DNA of 64,000 bases, taken from Phaseolus vulgaris. Its lineage: Eukaryota; Streptophyta; Magnoliopsida; Fabales; Fabaceae. The notes beneath the pieces are model-generated. The model did not search any database, was not told the origin of the DNA, and saw nothing but the letters and a program-made list of their open reading frames with translations. A program made the translations under genes and the position numbers. Where the stretch lies: assembly GCF_000499845.2 (NCBI RefSeq), contig NC_023749.2, positions 36,033,843 through 36,097,842 of the forward strand, written 5' to 3'. Below are positions 10,641-20,592 of the stretch, piece after piece. How positions within the stretch are numbered: position 1 is the stretch's first letter; each line of letters opens with the position of its first letter.

Positions 10641-10878
10641 TGCGCAGGGGGTTGCAGAATCAAGGGGGGAACATGAGGCGGAGCTCACCCAACAGGCTGA
10701 AAACTTCAAGAAAGCTGAGGCTGACCTGATTGAGGACGTTATCGATGCGTACGCTGCGGGGTTCGAGGACGCCCTTGCTCAGGTTGCAAGTGCGCACCCT
10801 GAGATGGACGCCTCGCCCTTCGCGACGTCGAATCATGTTGTGGATGGGCATATTGTGCCCAAGGCACCACCATCCTAA
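10641..10878 (+). pseudogene. C-terminal remnant of an extra ORF, antisense to gag-pol
   Basis: An open plus-strand frame runs from the left edge of the nested element to TAA at 10876-10878. It encodes a charged, Glu/Ala-rich helical segment (HEAELTQQAENFKKAEADL), then IDAYAAGFEDALAQVASAHP and a short polar tail. The pattern resembles the C-terminal part of plant proteins carrying the so-called putative gypsy-type transposon domain. Tat-lineage elements are known to carry such extra ORFs, sometimes antisense to gag-pol near the 3' LTR; its placement here fits that. The N-terminal part is missing. It is markedly more GC-rich than the surrounding LTR. Confidence 0.5.
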
Positions 10879-11184
10879 GCTGTATTTGGTCTCCCAGCAA
10901 ACAATTCCTCTTTTATTTATGAATGCTTTATTTACTTGCAACTGTTTGTTTAGATGCCTCAAATCTTTAACTGTTTTAACTTCCTCGATCTTGATCTGTT
11001 TGAATGCTACTCTTCTATTCCGCTTAACTTGCGTTCTTCGTCTCTGATCATTAACTGTTGCACTTCGTGTTAATGCTTCCAACAATGCCCTCGGCAAACG
11101 CTTGAACCTTAGGTAGCACGCTTCCCTACCCCATTCTACCGCATACTCTTCATTAGGTAGCGGGGGTTTACATACTAACCTGAA

Positions 11185-11500
11185 CTGACCTCATGAAGGA
11201 GGATTTCACTGATGAACCACCTCGTTCAACCTTAGCGCTTTCACTCGAGGGGGGAGGTGTTCTCCGTGGACTTACCTTCCCCACACCCGAGACCTCTAAC
11301 GCAAGGGAACGGGTTCGTATCTGACCTCATCTTCACTCAAAGGCGAGGAGGATTTCACTGGTGAACCATCTTGTTCAACCTTGGCATTCTCACTCGAGGG
11401 GGGGGGGTGTTCTCTACGAACCTACCTTTCCCATTCTCGAGACCTCTAACGCAAGGGAACGGGTTCGAAACTGACCTCGTCTTCGCTCAAAGGCAAGGAG
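11185..11500. repeat. Tandem repeat, about 2.1 units of 149-150 bp
   Basis: GAGGATTTCACTGRTGAACC starts at about 11199 and again at about 11348. A third partial copy (AAGGCAAGGAGG) starts near 11490. Each unit holds CTCGAGGGGGG and GAGACCTCTAACGCAAGGGA. Tandem repeats between integrase and the 3' LTR are common in Tat/Ogre elements. Confidence 0.85.
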
Positions 11501-11502
11501 GT

Positions 11503-11935
11503 TGGTCGCATTCCATGTACGAGGAATCGCGCCTCCCTCCGACGTCTCAAGCCTGTACGCTCCATTCCAAAGGGCCTCTGTCACTCTGAAAGGACTAGTC
11601 CACTTGGGGGCAGCTTGTTCTCCAGCTGATACGGGTGGGCCTTCCGCATCATCAGGTCGACAACCTGGAACTGGCGAGGCTTCAGCTTCGAGCTGTGCTT
11701 GTACTCCACCCTTCTCTTCAATGCTTCAGCTTTGATTCTTGCTTCCTCCCTGACTTCATCCAGTAGGTCCAGGTTCACCTTTCTTTCTTTGTTTGACTCT
11801 TCAGCCACGAAGTTCAGGAAGCGTGGCGAGCTCTCCTGGATCTCCACTAAAATCAATGCGTCCGAACCATACACCAAGTTGAAGGGTGTCTCTCTGGTGG
11901 TGGACTGGGGAGTGGTGTGGTAAGCCCACACAATT
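11503..11935 (-). pseudogene. C-terminal integrase tail of the nested Tat element
   Basis: The minus-strand frame begins VWAYHTTPQSTTRETPFNLV, the conserved region after the catalytic Glu of gypsy integrases. It continues through a Glu/Arg-rich helix (LDEVREEARIKAEALKRRVE) into the C-terminal block with NGAYRLETSEG. The zinc-binding domain and most of the DDE core are missing. The preceding RT ends directly at this point, near 11935-11945, so an internal deletion joins the two. Confidence 0.78.
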
Positions 11936-13453
11936 CTATCCCACGCTCAATGAGTAAGAAACCCAAGAATTTATCAGCCTCCACCCTGAACACGCACTTC
12001 TCGAGGTTCAGTTTCCGTCTGTACTTAGCTATTGTTGTAAATAGCTCTCTAAGTCAACCACATGTTGATCTTTTACCTGTGAGGTCACCACCATGTTGTC
12101 CACAAAAGCTTGCACACTTCGCCTTATCATGGGCGCGAGCACTCTGTCCATCAGCCTCTGGTAGGTGGCGCCTGCGTTCTTCAGCCTGAAAGGCATCACT
12201 GTGTAACAGTAGCAAGATAGCTCTGTCATGAACGCTGTCTTACACTCGTCCCTGGGGTGCATCTTGATCTGGTTGTACCCAGAAAAAGCATCCAGGAAGC
12301 TGAGCATCTTGCAGCCCGATGCACTGTCTACCAAGGCACCGATGCTTGGTAGAGGATAGGAGTCCTTCGGGCATGCTTTGTTGAGGTCGGTGAAGTCAAC
12401 ACACATTCTCCACTTCCCGTTGGCCTTCTTCACCAAGGCCACGTTGGCCAACCACTCAGGGTACTGGATCTCCCTTTTGTGGTCGGCGCTCAACAACTTC
12501 TTCGTCTCTTCTTTAATGACATGCTGCCTATCTTCATTGAACTTCCTTCTTCTCTGGTGGATAGGCCTGACCTTGGGGTCTATGGTGAGGTGGTGGCACA
12601 GGAAGTCTGGGTCTATGCCTGGCATGTCCGAGGCGGACCATGCGAAGGCATCCAGATGCCGTGCTATGACCTCGACGATCTGGTCCTGTGCTGCTTGGCC
12701 TAGAGATTTGCCAAGCTTGAATGCCCTACCTCCAATCTCCCTCTCCATGACTTCCCCTGTTGGTTTGGGTCGCCTCTCCCAGGCGATCTCTGATGGGGCG
12801 ACCCCTTCTTCACTTTGTGCCCTGGTGGTAACCATGAACACCCCTCTCTTAGTCTTGAGGTTGTTCTCATAACATCTCTCAGCCTCCTTCTGATCTGACT
12901 TGATGGTAATCACCTTTCCTCCCAAGTCAGGCAACTTCATCTTCATGTGCCTCGTCGACACCACCGCCCTCAGCCAGTTCAGCGTAGGTCTACCCAACAG
13001 TACGTTATAAGCGGAGGCGGAATTGACGACGAGGTACCTGATATTCTCTGTGCGGGATGCGACACCATCTGTGAAGGTGGTCCTCAGCTCTAAGTGCCCG
13101 CGTACCTCCACCTGATCTCCCGCGAAGCCGTACAAACAGCCAGTATAAGGCCTCAGTTGGTCAGGAGACAACTGCAACTTGTTGAAGGTCGTCCAGAACA
13201 TCACGTCTGTCAAGCTTCCTTGATCCACCATTACACGGTGCACCTTCCTCCCAGCGGTTACTACCGAGATCACCACTGGGTCATTGTCGTGGGGGACGAC
13301 ATCTCGGAGGTTAGTCTTGGTGAAGACAAGGTCGACGTCAAGGGCCTCATCTGCCTCTACCGACATCACCGCTCGGGCATACTTCTTCTGTTGAGAAGCG
13401 GTACACCCTCCACCTGAGAAACCCCCAGCAATGGTGTGGATTTCGCCATGCAT
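11936..13453 (-). pseudogene. Protease and reverse transcriptase of the nested Tat element
   Basis: The first 475 codons form one open frame. Protease is marked by MVDQGSLTDVMFW near 13215-13177, where LT replaces the usual SS/SA. RT blocks follow: WLANVALVKKANGKWRMCVD, FTDLNKACPKDSYPLPSIG, and FLDAFSGYNQIKMHP. The catalytic YVDD box reads FVDN near 12085, so one metal-binding Asp is lost. A frameshift near 12030-12060 precedes the next block (KLNLEKCVFRVEADKFLGF), after which the sequence joins the integrase tail. RNase H is absent, and the protein would be inactive. Confidence 0.85.
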
Positions 13454-13459
13454 CGGTAT

Positions 13460-14693
13460 CTCGTGTCCCTGATCTCCTCCTGGCGGTCACGCTCTAGTCT
13501 CCCTGTGACTCCACCAAGTAATCTTTCAGGAAACCATTCTTCACCAGCTCGTCTAACTGGTGTCCCAACGCCAAGCAGTTGCGTATGGGGTGGCCAAACG
13601 TGTGGTGGAACTCACACCATGCGTTCTTGTTAGGCTCTAACTTCTTGTCAGACTTAGCGTGTATCTTCAATCTCTCCTATATATTGGGAACGTCGATCAT
13701 GTCCTTCAATTCTACCACGAAGTTGTGCCTTGGTGGCACATTCTCCCTTTTGCGTCCCTTGGTCTGGGGCTTTCTGGGCCCGTAAGGCTGCTGCTTCGCT
13801 AAAGCCCTCTTATTTGTCGTTGCCTCATGTTCCCTCAGGGGTTGAGGTCGACCTGGTGCTCGTGGGTGCATGGGAACAACGCATGTGCGCTTCTCGTTGA
13901 CTTCTCCCTCTGTCGCGATATGAGCCATCGTTCGACGCCTTATCTCGCCGAAAGTTTTGGGGCGGTTCTGGATGAGTGATTTGCTGAAAGGTCCGGGCAC
14001 GATGCCCTTTCTGAACGCGTGCATCATCATCGTTTTATCCTTGGTGTTTAGCCTCACCACCTATGCCCCAAAACGGTTGAGGAACTCCTTTAGGGACTCT
14101 CCCTGATACTATCTTACGTCAAAGAGGTCGTAAGAAATGGGTGGGGGAGCCCAATTCGTGATGTACTTCTCTCTGAACAGCTTAGAAAGTTGGGCGAACG
14201 ACGTTATGTGGCCATCAGGGAGGCTGATGAACCAATCTATCGTCGTGCCCACCAGCGTGTTCACGAATAGCTTGCACCGCACCGCGTCAGATCCCCCAAC
14301 TAGCATCATCTGCGTATGGAAGGCCGTGAGAAGGGCATTTGGGTCCTCTACACCTGTGAAGGTGGCTTTAGGCCCCACGAACGTGGTTGGTATCACGACT
14401 TCCATGATTGCCTGAGAGAATGGCATTGGGAATTCCCTGGGTGGCGTCGTGGGTTATTGATCTTCCGCCTCACGTTCCCCCTGATTCCGCAACCCCCTAC
14501 GCAATTCCTCGTTGGTTCTTTGCAATTCTTCATTCCTTGCCAACGACGCAGCCAGATCAATCTGGATGCGTTCTTGATCTGCTCTTGATGCAGCCACCGT
14601 TTCTTGGAGAGCCTGCATCGTTTCCAAGATCTGTTGCAGGGTGAGGCTTTCGCCTCCATTTGGTGCAACAGATCGTTGCCTCGTGTTTCTCAT
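13460..14693 (-). pseudogene. gag of the nested Tat element, broken by stops
   Basis: The start at 14693 gives MRNTRQRSVAPNGGESLTLQ, followed by a coiled-coil region rich in Glu, Gln and Arg. After a stop near 14454 the same frame continues with the gag core (GVEDPNALLTAFHTQMMLVG; TIDWFISLPDGHITSFAQL) to a stop near 14108. It then runs from 14060 to 13677, a basic, proline-rich tail. A further zinc-finger-like block (WCEFHHTFGHPIRNC) follows another stop near 13674. A frame change separates it from the protease. The gag is thus one frame with at least three stops. Confidence 0.8.
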
Positions 14694-14742
14694 CTTTCTT
14701 GATCTTTTTCTCGTTCTTGCGAATGGGACAGCGTTTTAAATT

Positions 14743-14762
14743 GGGTCTCACGGTGGGCACCA
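14743..14762 (-). other. Primer-binding site of the nested Tat element
   Basis: On the minus strand TGGTGCCCACCGTGAGACCC lies two bases after the LTR end (AAGAACA). It is close to the site in the first Tat element (TGGCGCCCACCGTGGTGCC) and fixes both orientation and the LTR boundary. Confidence 0.75.
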
Positions 14763-14764
14763 AA

Positions 14765-15653
14765 TGTTCTTGCCGGTTGACTCGATTGCCTTCGTGCGTC
14801 CACGATGATCACACGCCCAATTATCTCTCCCTTCGTTCGTGCCTTCTTTCGATCAAACACCTGAAATCAAAAAGACAAAGGGCGCCCTAGAGGTCCTTTG
14901 CACTCCGACGCTCAAGTCATTGTAGGACTAGGAAACACCAAAGTAAGTTGTGAAAAGCTCCTGTGTAATCTGTGTGTGTGTGTTAGCGTAAAAGTTACGT
15001 TTCAATCACGTAAAACTATGCGTACCTTTATTAGGTTTGATACTACCCTTTATATACTCTAGGGTTTCCACTATTTCCGCTAACCATAATTAGGTTTACT
15101 GAGGGTGTGCCTTAACACCGCTATCACCCACTCTTAAGGCAATCTAGCGCGTGAGACTCCCTTACTAGAGTGCAGCCTCTGACGGGATGACCACCTGAGT
15201 ACCAACTTGTGCACCTAACCTCTGGGGCCATCTGTCCTGGGAATGCCCTAGCTGTTCACGTGCCATTCATGCAGCTCACCCTTGGATCGTGACCCCCATG
15301 GGTCGTATCTCTTCCAGTGCCTCTTTACTTGTGTTACGCTTGAACGCGCCATCCACACCACACGCATGGACCCCTCGTGATCTAGGCTTCTCCCTAACTG
15401 ATAACTGGTGTGTGGTCTGGGATCCACCTCTCGTGGCCCAGCTCTCCTGTTTGAGTCACTGATGTTTGATGTCTCATCGCCCTCACTATATTGTCGAGGA
15501 CACATCAGCGCATCCTAGTGACCGATGCCTGACCACTCTTCGGCACCTTGGCTCACATGTCTTGCGAGACACTGGCCCACACCGCTCGTGGAACCCAGCT
15601 TATGTGGTCTCTCACTACTAGCGATCAACGACACCCGAGGACTGGTTGGTACA
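14765..15653 (-). repeat. 5' LTR of the nested Tat element
   Basis: On the minus strand it begins TGTACCAACC and ends GCAAGAACA (889 bp). Both junctions are clear: the primer-binding site on one side, and host Athila LTR sequence (ATATCAATCAAA) on the other. It is noticeably more GC-rich than its host LTR. Confidence 0.82.
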
Positions 15654-15936
15654 ATATCAATCAAAGATAGAATATTATCATGCTTTTCCAAATACAAAAG
15701 AGTGAGAAGGATGAACCCCAATCCTAGGTTTCCTAATTAAATCAACAACTCTTTATTTTGCTTTATTTATATTCTTGCAATCATACATAACAAACTATCA
15801 ACAAAATTTATTATATAGATTTCTATTTAGTGAATCTTATACTTAAGAATTCAATTGTTCCTTGTGGGTTCAATATTTTTCCTTAGAGACAAATTATTAC
15901 TTCTGACATGGTAGACTTGTCGTAAAATAGTCATCA
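15654..15936 (+). repeat. Athila 3' LTR, right part
   Basis: The host LTR resumes after the nested element and ends AAAATAGTCATCA at 15936. It aligns with 19740-20042 across its full length, sharing GATGAACCCCAATCC and TTACTTCTGAC. Confidence 0.82.
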
Positions 15937-16441
15937 GTAATCTTCTCCTAATTATTCTCCAAGGAACCTTCCTTGGAAAGTTTAAACAATTTTCTTTTTG
16001 TTGATTGAAGATGCTTCCCTCAATGTTGTTCCCTATAAACTTATTATTTGATGAATCAATTGAAGAATGCATTCTTTACATCCATTTGTTACAACTTCAT
16101 TTTACTAAAGATAACAAATGAAAGTAAAATTTCAATTGTCTATAGATGTGTGATAAGAGCACAAGTTTCCGTATAATTATACCTTTTTATTGTGTGTATC
16201 TTTTGGATACTAATCTAGCCTTGTTCCTCACAACCTTGCTCTGCTTGTCCAACTTGTTTCTGAACACCCATTCTGCACTAATGAATGCTTTGTCCTTGGA
16301 TGCGTTGACAAGCTGCCAAACATTGTTTTTTTCTAAAATTGATCTAGCTCCTCTTCGTACCTTTATCCAACTCTCATCGTTTACTGCTTCATTTAAATTC
16401 TTGGGCTCTATTTGAAAAATCATGGTTGTTTGATCTTTCAA
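15937..16441 (-). pseudogene. Copia reverse transcriptase, N-terminal part
   Basis: The frame from 16441 reads the conserved start of copia RT: EPKNLNEAVNDESWIKV, NNVWQLVNASKDKAFISAEW, VFRNKLDKQSKVVRNKARLV. Beyond 16187 the similarity continues with stops through a region equivalent to the MDVKNAFLNG block. It is cut off before the catalytic YVDD. Confidence 0.8.
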
Positions 16442-16661
16442 CGTAGACCTTGTTGTCTCTTCTTCTTATGGATCTTCAATGATGGCATCAACTGGATGGT
16501 TTTTTTTGTTAGAGTGGAATTTCTTCCAGTCTCATGTTGGACCACCTAACAACTCTTATGGACGGTTTTGTGTTGTAGAATTTTTTGTAGATCCTAGAAA
16601 TAAAAATCAACAAGAATTGTTTTTCTCTATTAATTTCTTATCAAACTTATGGTCATTGAAT

Positions 16662-16948
16662 CTATGAATGACTTCCCCAACTACAAAAGTTTTTACATTT
16701 GTAAATTCCATAAGCCTTAGATGTTTTAGAATATCCAAGTAAAATTCCTTCATCACTTCTACATTCAAACTTACCTATATTATCTTTAGTATTTAGGATA
16801 AAACATTGCACTCCAAAAGAATGGAAATATAATATGTTTGGCTTTCTATTTATCAAGGGTCTAACATAATTTGTTTTCAGTAAATAACATTTTAAGATGC
16901 AATTATCATTTAACATCATTTGATTCATTTCTTTTAAAGAATGATTAT
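16662..16948 (-). pseudogene. Copia integrase, C-terminal part
   Basis: The stretch starting LKEMNQMMLND just left of the solo LTR continues with YVRPLINRKPNILYFHSFGV, CFILNTKDNIGKFECRSDEG and ILLGYSKTSKAYGIYKCKNF. This is the typical copia integrase end with the GKF..SDEG..LGYS signature. It joins in frame with the core on the other side of the inserted solo LTR. Confidence 0.83.
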
Positions 16949-17581
16949 TGTTCTCGCCGGTTGACTTTCTTGCAGGTTGGCTTTGGTTACAAGCTCTAGC
17001 TTCGATCTGTCTCCTCTGGAATCTGTTCTACGTCAACCACCTGCTAACGGGCACCACTTATCTTCAGGTGCTAATAGCATGAAAATATTTTATTTACGTG
17101 TGCACCTTTACTCACGGTGTTTCTCTTATTTAACAACTTTATCTTTTCAACCAATAACTATATGCATGTATTTATGTAACTTAATAACCACGCACACTTA
17201 TCTTTTAGGTTAAAAAAATTATATTATACTAATATCCTTATATTAATATATGACAAAAATATTATTCTCAACAATTATTCATTAATATGTAACTAACATG
17301 TATTAATTAATATATAACTAACTTGCATATTATCACAAGAGATAAAATATCTCTTTATCTTCAAAATAATATGATAACAAATATAAACAATAACAATTAT
17401 ATCTTTCATCTTCAGAATAATATGATAATAGATAAAATATATCTTTATCTTTTATCTTAACTACCCTTTTTGGGTTGACCAACATCTAGGTTGAGCTCAC
17501 GACTCACCTCTTGAGCCCAAACACCAAACTGACCTCCCCCAAATACCTGGACCGAGGTCCCGAGTACTCATGTCCAGTACA
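16949..17581. mobile_element. Solo LTR of a Tat-like gypsy element inside copia integrase
   Basis: The 633-bp segment starts TGTTCTCGCCGGTTGACT and ends GTCCAGTACA. Its termini match those of the nested Tat LTR (TGTTCTTGCCGGTTGACT ... GTACA). ATTAT precedes it and ATTAC follows it, a target duplication with one mismatch. Removal restores continuity of the copia integrase. Confidence 0.82.
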
Positions 17582-17927
17582 ATTACTTTTATCAACAACA
17601 CCATTTTGTTGTGGCGTTCTGGGAATACAAAACTTATGGTTAACACCATAGTTTTTCCAAAGCTCTCTAAAGTTTTCATTTTCAAATTTTCTTCCATTAT
17701 CATTTCTATCATCAACCATTGACAAACCTTTTTTTCATTTTGAACACTTTTCATAAATTTACAAAAGACTTTACTCATATTCATCTAGTATAATTGTCTA
17801 CAATGACTAGACCATTTAGTTTACAACTAATACACTTAGTCCTAGTAGGTCTAAAAAGGTTCAAGTGTATTAGCTCAGGTGGCCTTTGGGTAGAAATATC
17901 ATTTATATATTTGAAAGAACTTTTAAT
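17582..17927 (-). pseudogene. Copia integrase core
   Basis: The minus strand shows RPPELIHLNLFRPTRTKC near 17890-17840, where the first catalytic Asp is expected; here it is Asn in HLNLF, a loss of the residue. A decayed LVIVDNYTR follows, then NDNGRKFENENFRELWKNYG and FCIPRTPQQNGVV near 17690-17600, which contain the second Asp and the PQQNG signature. Two frame changes occur. Confidence 0.78.
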
Positions 17928-18284
17928 TTCATACAAAAAATAGACACTTATGGATTTTAATTAATAAAATGGTTATAATTCAATCCCTAATTTACATCAA
18001 AGATATTTCTTATTCTCTAGAGAAATTCTCCCAAGACTTGCTTAAGCAAGTTCACTCCTGTGAAGTTGAACTTTTTCTCGTTAAACTCGCTTAAGCAAGT
18101 AATATCTCGCTTAAGTGAGATGTCACTTAGCCCAAGCCCAATTAGGTTAAATAGAATGCGTGAGGCATAACCCTAGACATTATTGGAAGATATTGAGAGA
18201 TAGAAAACCCTAGAGGAGGCAGTCGTCAAGGAGAAACATCTTGGATCTTCTTTTCTTGCTTTCCATGATTGTAGTGGCCAATAT

Positions 18285-19378
18285 TGTTAGAATGTATGAC
18301 TTTAAACTAGAGGGGGGGTGAATGGTTTAAAGAGGGTTTTCGCAAACTTTTAAGTCTAGAATGAAATTACTTCGAGAAAAACTTGACTAAGAAATGAGTT
18401 TGTCAAAACACAAAGCAAATAAGCACAGCACTAGAAAAACAATCGGTTGTTTCGCAGAAACAATCGGTTGTTTCGCAGAAACAATCGGTTGTTTATACCA
18501 GTTCACAAATATAAAACTGAATTTAAAGAGTTCAAAGGATAGAGAGATTGAACACACAGGTTTATACTGGTTCACTCTTACACCAAGAGCTACATCCAGT
18601 CCCCAGAAACCACTAGGTAATCCACTATGCAATCAAAACCAGATTACACACATCACACACCAAAGTAGTGACCTTGAACCCCTCAAGAAACACACTACCT
18701 TTGGCAAACCACACCAAGAATGTTGATCTTGAACACCTCAAGAATACACAACATTCTTTGGCAACACAACTACAAAAATACAGTAATCAAGGAAGAAGAG
18801 AATAGAATACACCTGGGTATTACAAAGCTTAAAGTTCAAAATTACAACCCAATCCTATTCCACACACTTAAGAATGATCCAAAGCTCTTTCAAATCTTGG
18901 AAAAACTGTTTTGATAAACTCTTTCTGTTACTCCGAGATTAGGAGCGTAAAACCACCTTTATATAGACCCACCAAGTGGTCAAAAGTATTTAATAAAGGA
19001 GCCAAGTTAGTTATGATCATTTAAAACATATTAAAACCGCTTAACAGAATTTTGTTAAGGTTTACAGGAAAACAATCAGTTGTTTTGTCAAAACAATCGA
19101 TTGTTTTGGTTTGACAGCAAAGTCAACCAAGTTTTTCAAAACCTTTTCAAAAACTGCTAAGGTAAAACAACCTATTGTTTTGAAAAACAGCCTGTTGAAA
19201 TTTTGACAGCTTTTTAGAAAACACATCTTTTTAAAAGGTTAAAGATTCAAATGAACTTGGATCATCTTAAGGAGTGAATTAACAAGTTTCAAACAACTAG
19301 ACAACGCACACACACCCAACAGCAAGGTCTTCAAGCTTTCCTCTTGGATTTGGAAACATCAAAGCATCTTGTTCAACA
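18285..19378 (-). mobile_element. Ty1/copia (SIRE-like) solo LTR with AATAT target duplication
   Basis: The 1094-bp segment begins TGTTAGAATG and ends TTGTTCAACA on the plus strand. AATAT flanks it at 18280-18284 and 19379-19383. It is the same family as 1645-2784 but inverted, as shown by the mirrored end with the G-run and TTTAAAGAGGGTTTT. It carries a 21-bp tandem triplication of AAACAATCGGTTGTTTCGCAG starting at 18437. Confidence 0.9.
18437..18499. repeat. 21-bp tandem repeat, three units, quasi-palindromic core
   Basis: Units start at 18437, 18458 and 18479. The first two are identical and the third diverges after GGTTGTTT. The core AAACAATCGGTTGTTT is a near-perfect palindrome with one central mismatch pair. 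Confidence 0.9.
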
Positions 19379-20042
19379 AATATGAATGGCTAATTCTTCC
19401 CTTTGGGATTGGGAGTAATTTGTTCAAACTCTTATGTATTGAGGTGATATTTATTTATAATATTTTGTTCTTGATTGATGACTAGTATTGTCATTTTATT
19501 ATTAAAGTTTGAATCTTTATTCATTATTTTGATCCTTAGATTTGACTGGAAAGTACTTCTGAGAATCTGACCTAAATTATAATGCTTAACAAATTTGAAT
19601 GCTAGGAATAGATCTGAAATATTAATTGCTTTATAACATCTATTTGTAATGATAAGAAGTTTTTATAAATATGTGAGGAATCAATATTTAGGAGACTACC
19701 TTAATAATTTTGTAGGTGTGGAATTGATATGAATGATTTTTATATGTGCATCAATGTCAATCAAAATGTAATGTTATATGTTTTTATTCATTGAAAATAC
19801 AAAACAAGTGAGAAAGATGAACCCCAATCCCAATTGACTCACCCAAATCATTTACTTTGCTTTAATTTAATTTCTTACAAATTCATACACAAAAAATCTT
19901 TCAAACAAACTTTTACATATTCTTATATTTAGTAAATATTATACTTGAAATATCATAATTGTTTCTTCTGAGTTCGATATCCGTCCTTAGGGATAATTTA
20001 TTACTTCTGACTCGGTATACTTGCCGTAAAATAGTCGTCAAA

Positions 20043-20592
20043 AGGGCATGACCACTCTTTTTATGCAAAGTTCAATTATCTTTTAATAGTCATGAGGCAT
20101 TAGACCTTTTGAGTTGAAAACTCGTACTTATCAATTTTGTAAAGATTGCATTGTCTATTTGTAGTAAATACTTTGGCCCCATTTTTTTTATTTATTATAT
20201 TGACTATACGTTAGTCTTTACTAAAGATAACATTGCATTCATTGTCATACAAATGACTTATGCTCAATAAATTGTGTTTTAGAGTGTCTACTTAAAGAAT
20301 TTTGTTGATAGAAACTAAAGGTTTCATAACTATACAACCAACTCCAACGATCCTTCCATGTTGATTTCCTTCAAGTATGACCCTACCTCCTTTCTTGCTC
20401 TTGAGGTCTTGGAACATATACCTTTCTCTCGTCATGTGACGTGAGCATAGGTACCAAGATTGAGGTCTTTTTGTTGGCATTGACTATATACGCAAGCAAA
20501 ATTATTCTTTTTAGGTACCCACACATGTTTGGGTCATTTGCTATTAGTTGTCTTTTGTGTTTGTTTCTTAGGAATGCCACTAGACAATACAC
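20043..20592 (-). pseudogene. Copia protease and pre-integrase region
   Basis: Near 20460-20300 the minus strand reads SWYLCSRHMTRERYMFQDLK, then KKGGRVILEGNQHGRIVGVG. This is the copia protease block, where WYLDSGCSRHMTG is usual; the catalytic DSG is deleted here. To the left, decayed sequence up to the Athila LTR corresponds to the pre-integrase zinc-binding region. Confidence 0.78.

Larger units (their letters stand above)
10641..15653 (-). mobile_element. Nested Tat-type Ty3/gypsy element, internally deleted, 3' LTR lost
   Basis: Read on the minus strand it has a 5' LTR (15653-14765), primer-binding site, gag, protease and RT, then the C-terminal tail of integrase fused to the end of RT, a ~150-bp tandem repeat, and a plus-strand extra-ORF remnant at the far end. 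No 3' LTR is present at the left edge, and the adjacent host LTR has lost about 42 bp. A deletion therefore probably removed the 3' LTR and its target duplication. The right boundary is exact: the host LTR resumes at 15654 with ATATCAATCAAA. Confidence 0.82.
5690..15936 (+). mobile_element. Athila-type Ty3/gypsy element without RT or integrase, split by a nested Tat element
   Basis: The order is: fragment of 5' LTR (about 5693-5807), Asp-tRNA-type primer-binding site (5814), gag, protease, about 1.6 kb of non-coding 3' region, polypurine tract (9742-9755), 3' LTR (9756-10640 resuming at 15654-15936). No RT, RNase H or integrase motif is visible between the protease and the polypurine tract, so this is an internally deleted or non-autonomous derivative. 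The first ~1 kb of the 5' LTR is missing at the junction with the preceding Tat element. A minus-strand Tat-type element occupies 10641-15653 inside the 3' LTR. Confidence 0.8.
17928..20042 (+). mobile_element. Athila-type LTR copy inside the copia element, split by a copia solo LTR
   Basis: Left part 17928-18284 and right part 19379-20042 align with the LTR at 9756-10640/15654-15936. They share CACTTATGGA, the GCTTAAGCAAG/GCGAG boxes, TAGCCCAAGCCCAATTAGG, and the end AAATAGTCGTCA. The extreme 5' end does not clearly show TGATAAG, so the left boundary is uncertain by about 30 bp, and I could not confirm a target duplication. No internal region is attached, so a solo LTR is most likely. Confidence 0.72.

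Noticed and set aside
12378..12872. A 164-codon plus-strand frame
   Set aside because: It is the antisense of the Tat protease/RT region, which is clearly coding on the minus strand.
13094..13417. A 107-codon plus-strand frame
   Set aside because: It is antisense to the Tat protease and has no domain of its own.
18437..18499. A CRISPR-like array of short repeats
   Set aside because: The three 21-bp units are directly adjacent without spacers and lie inside a plant LTR.
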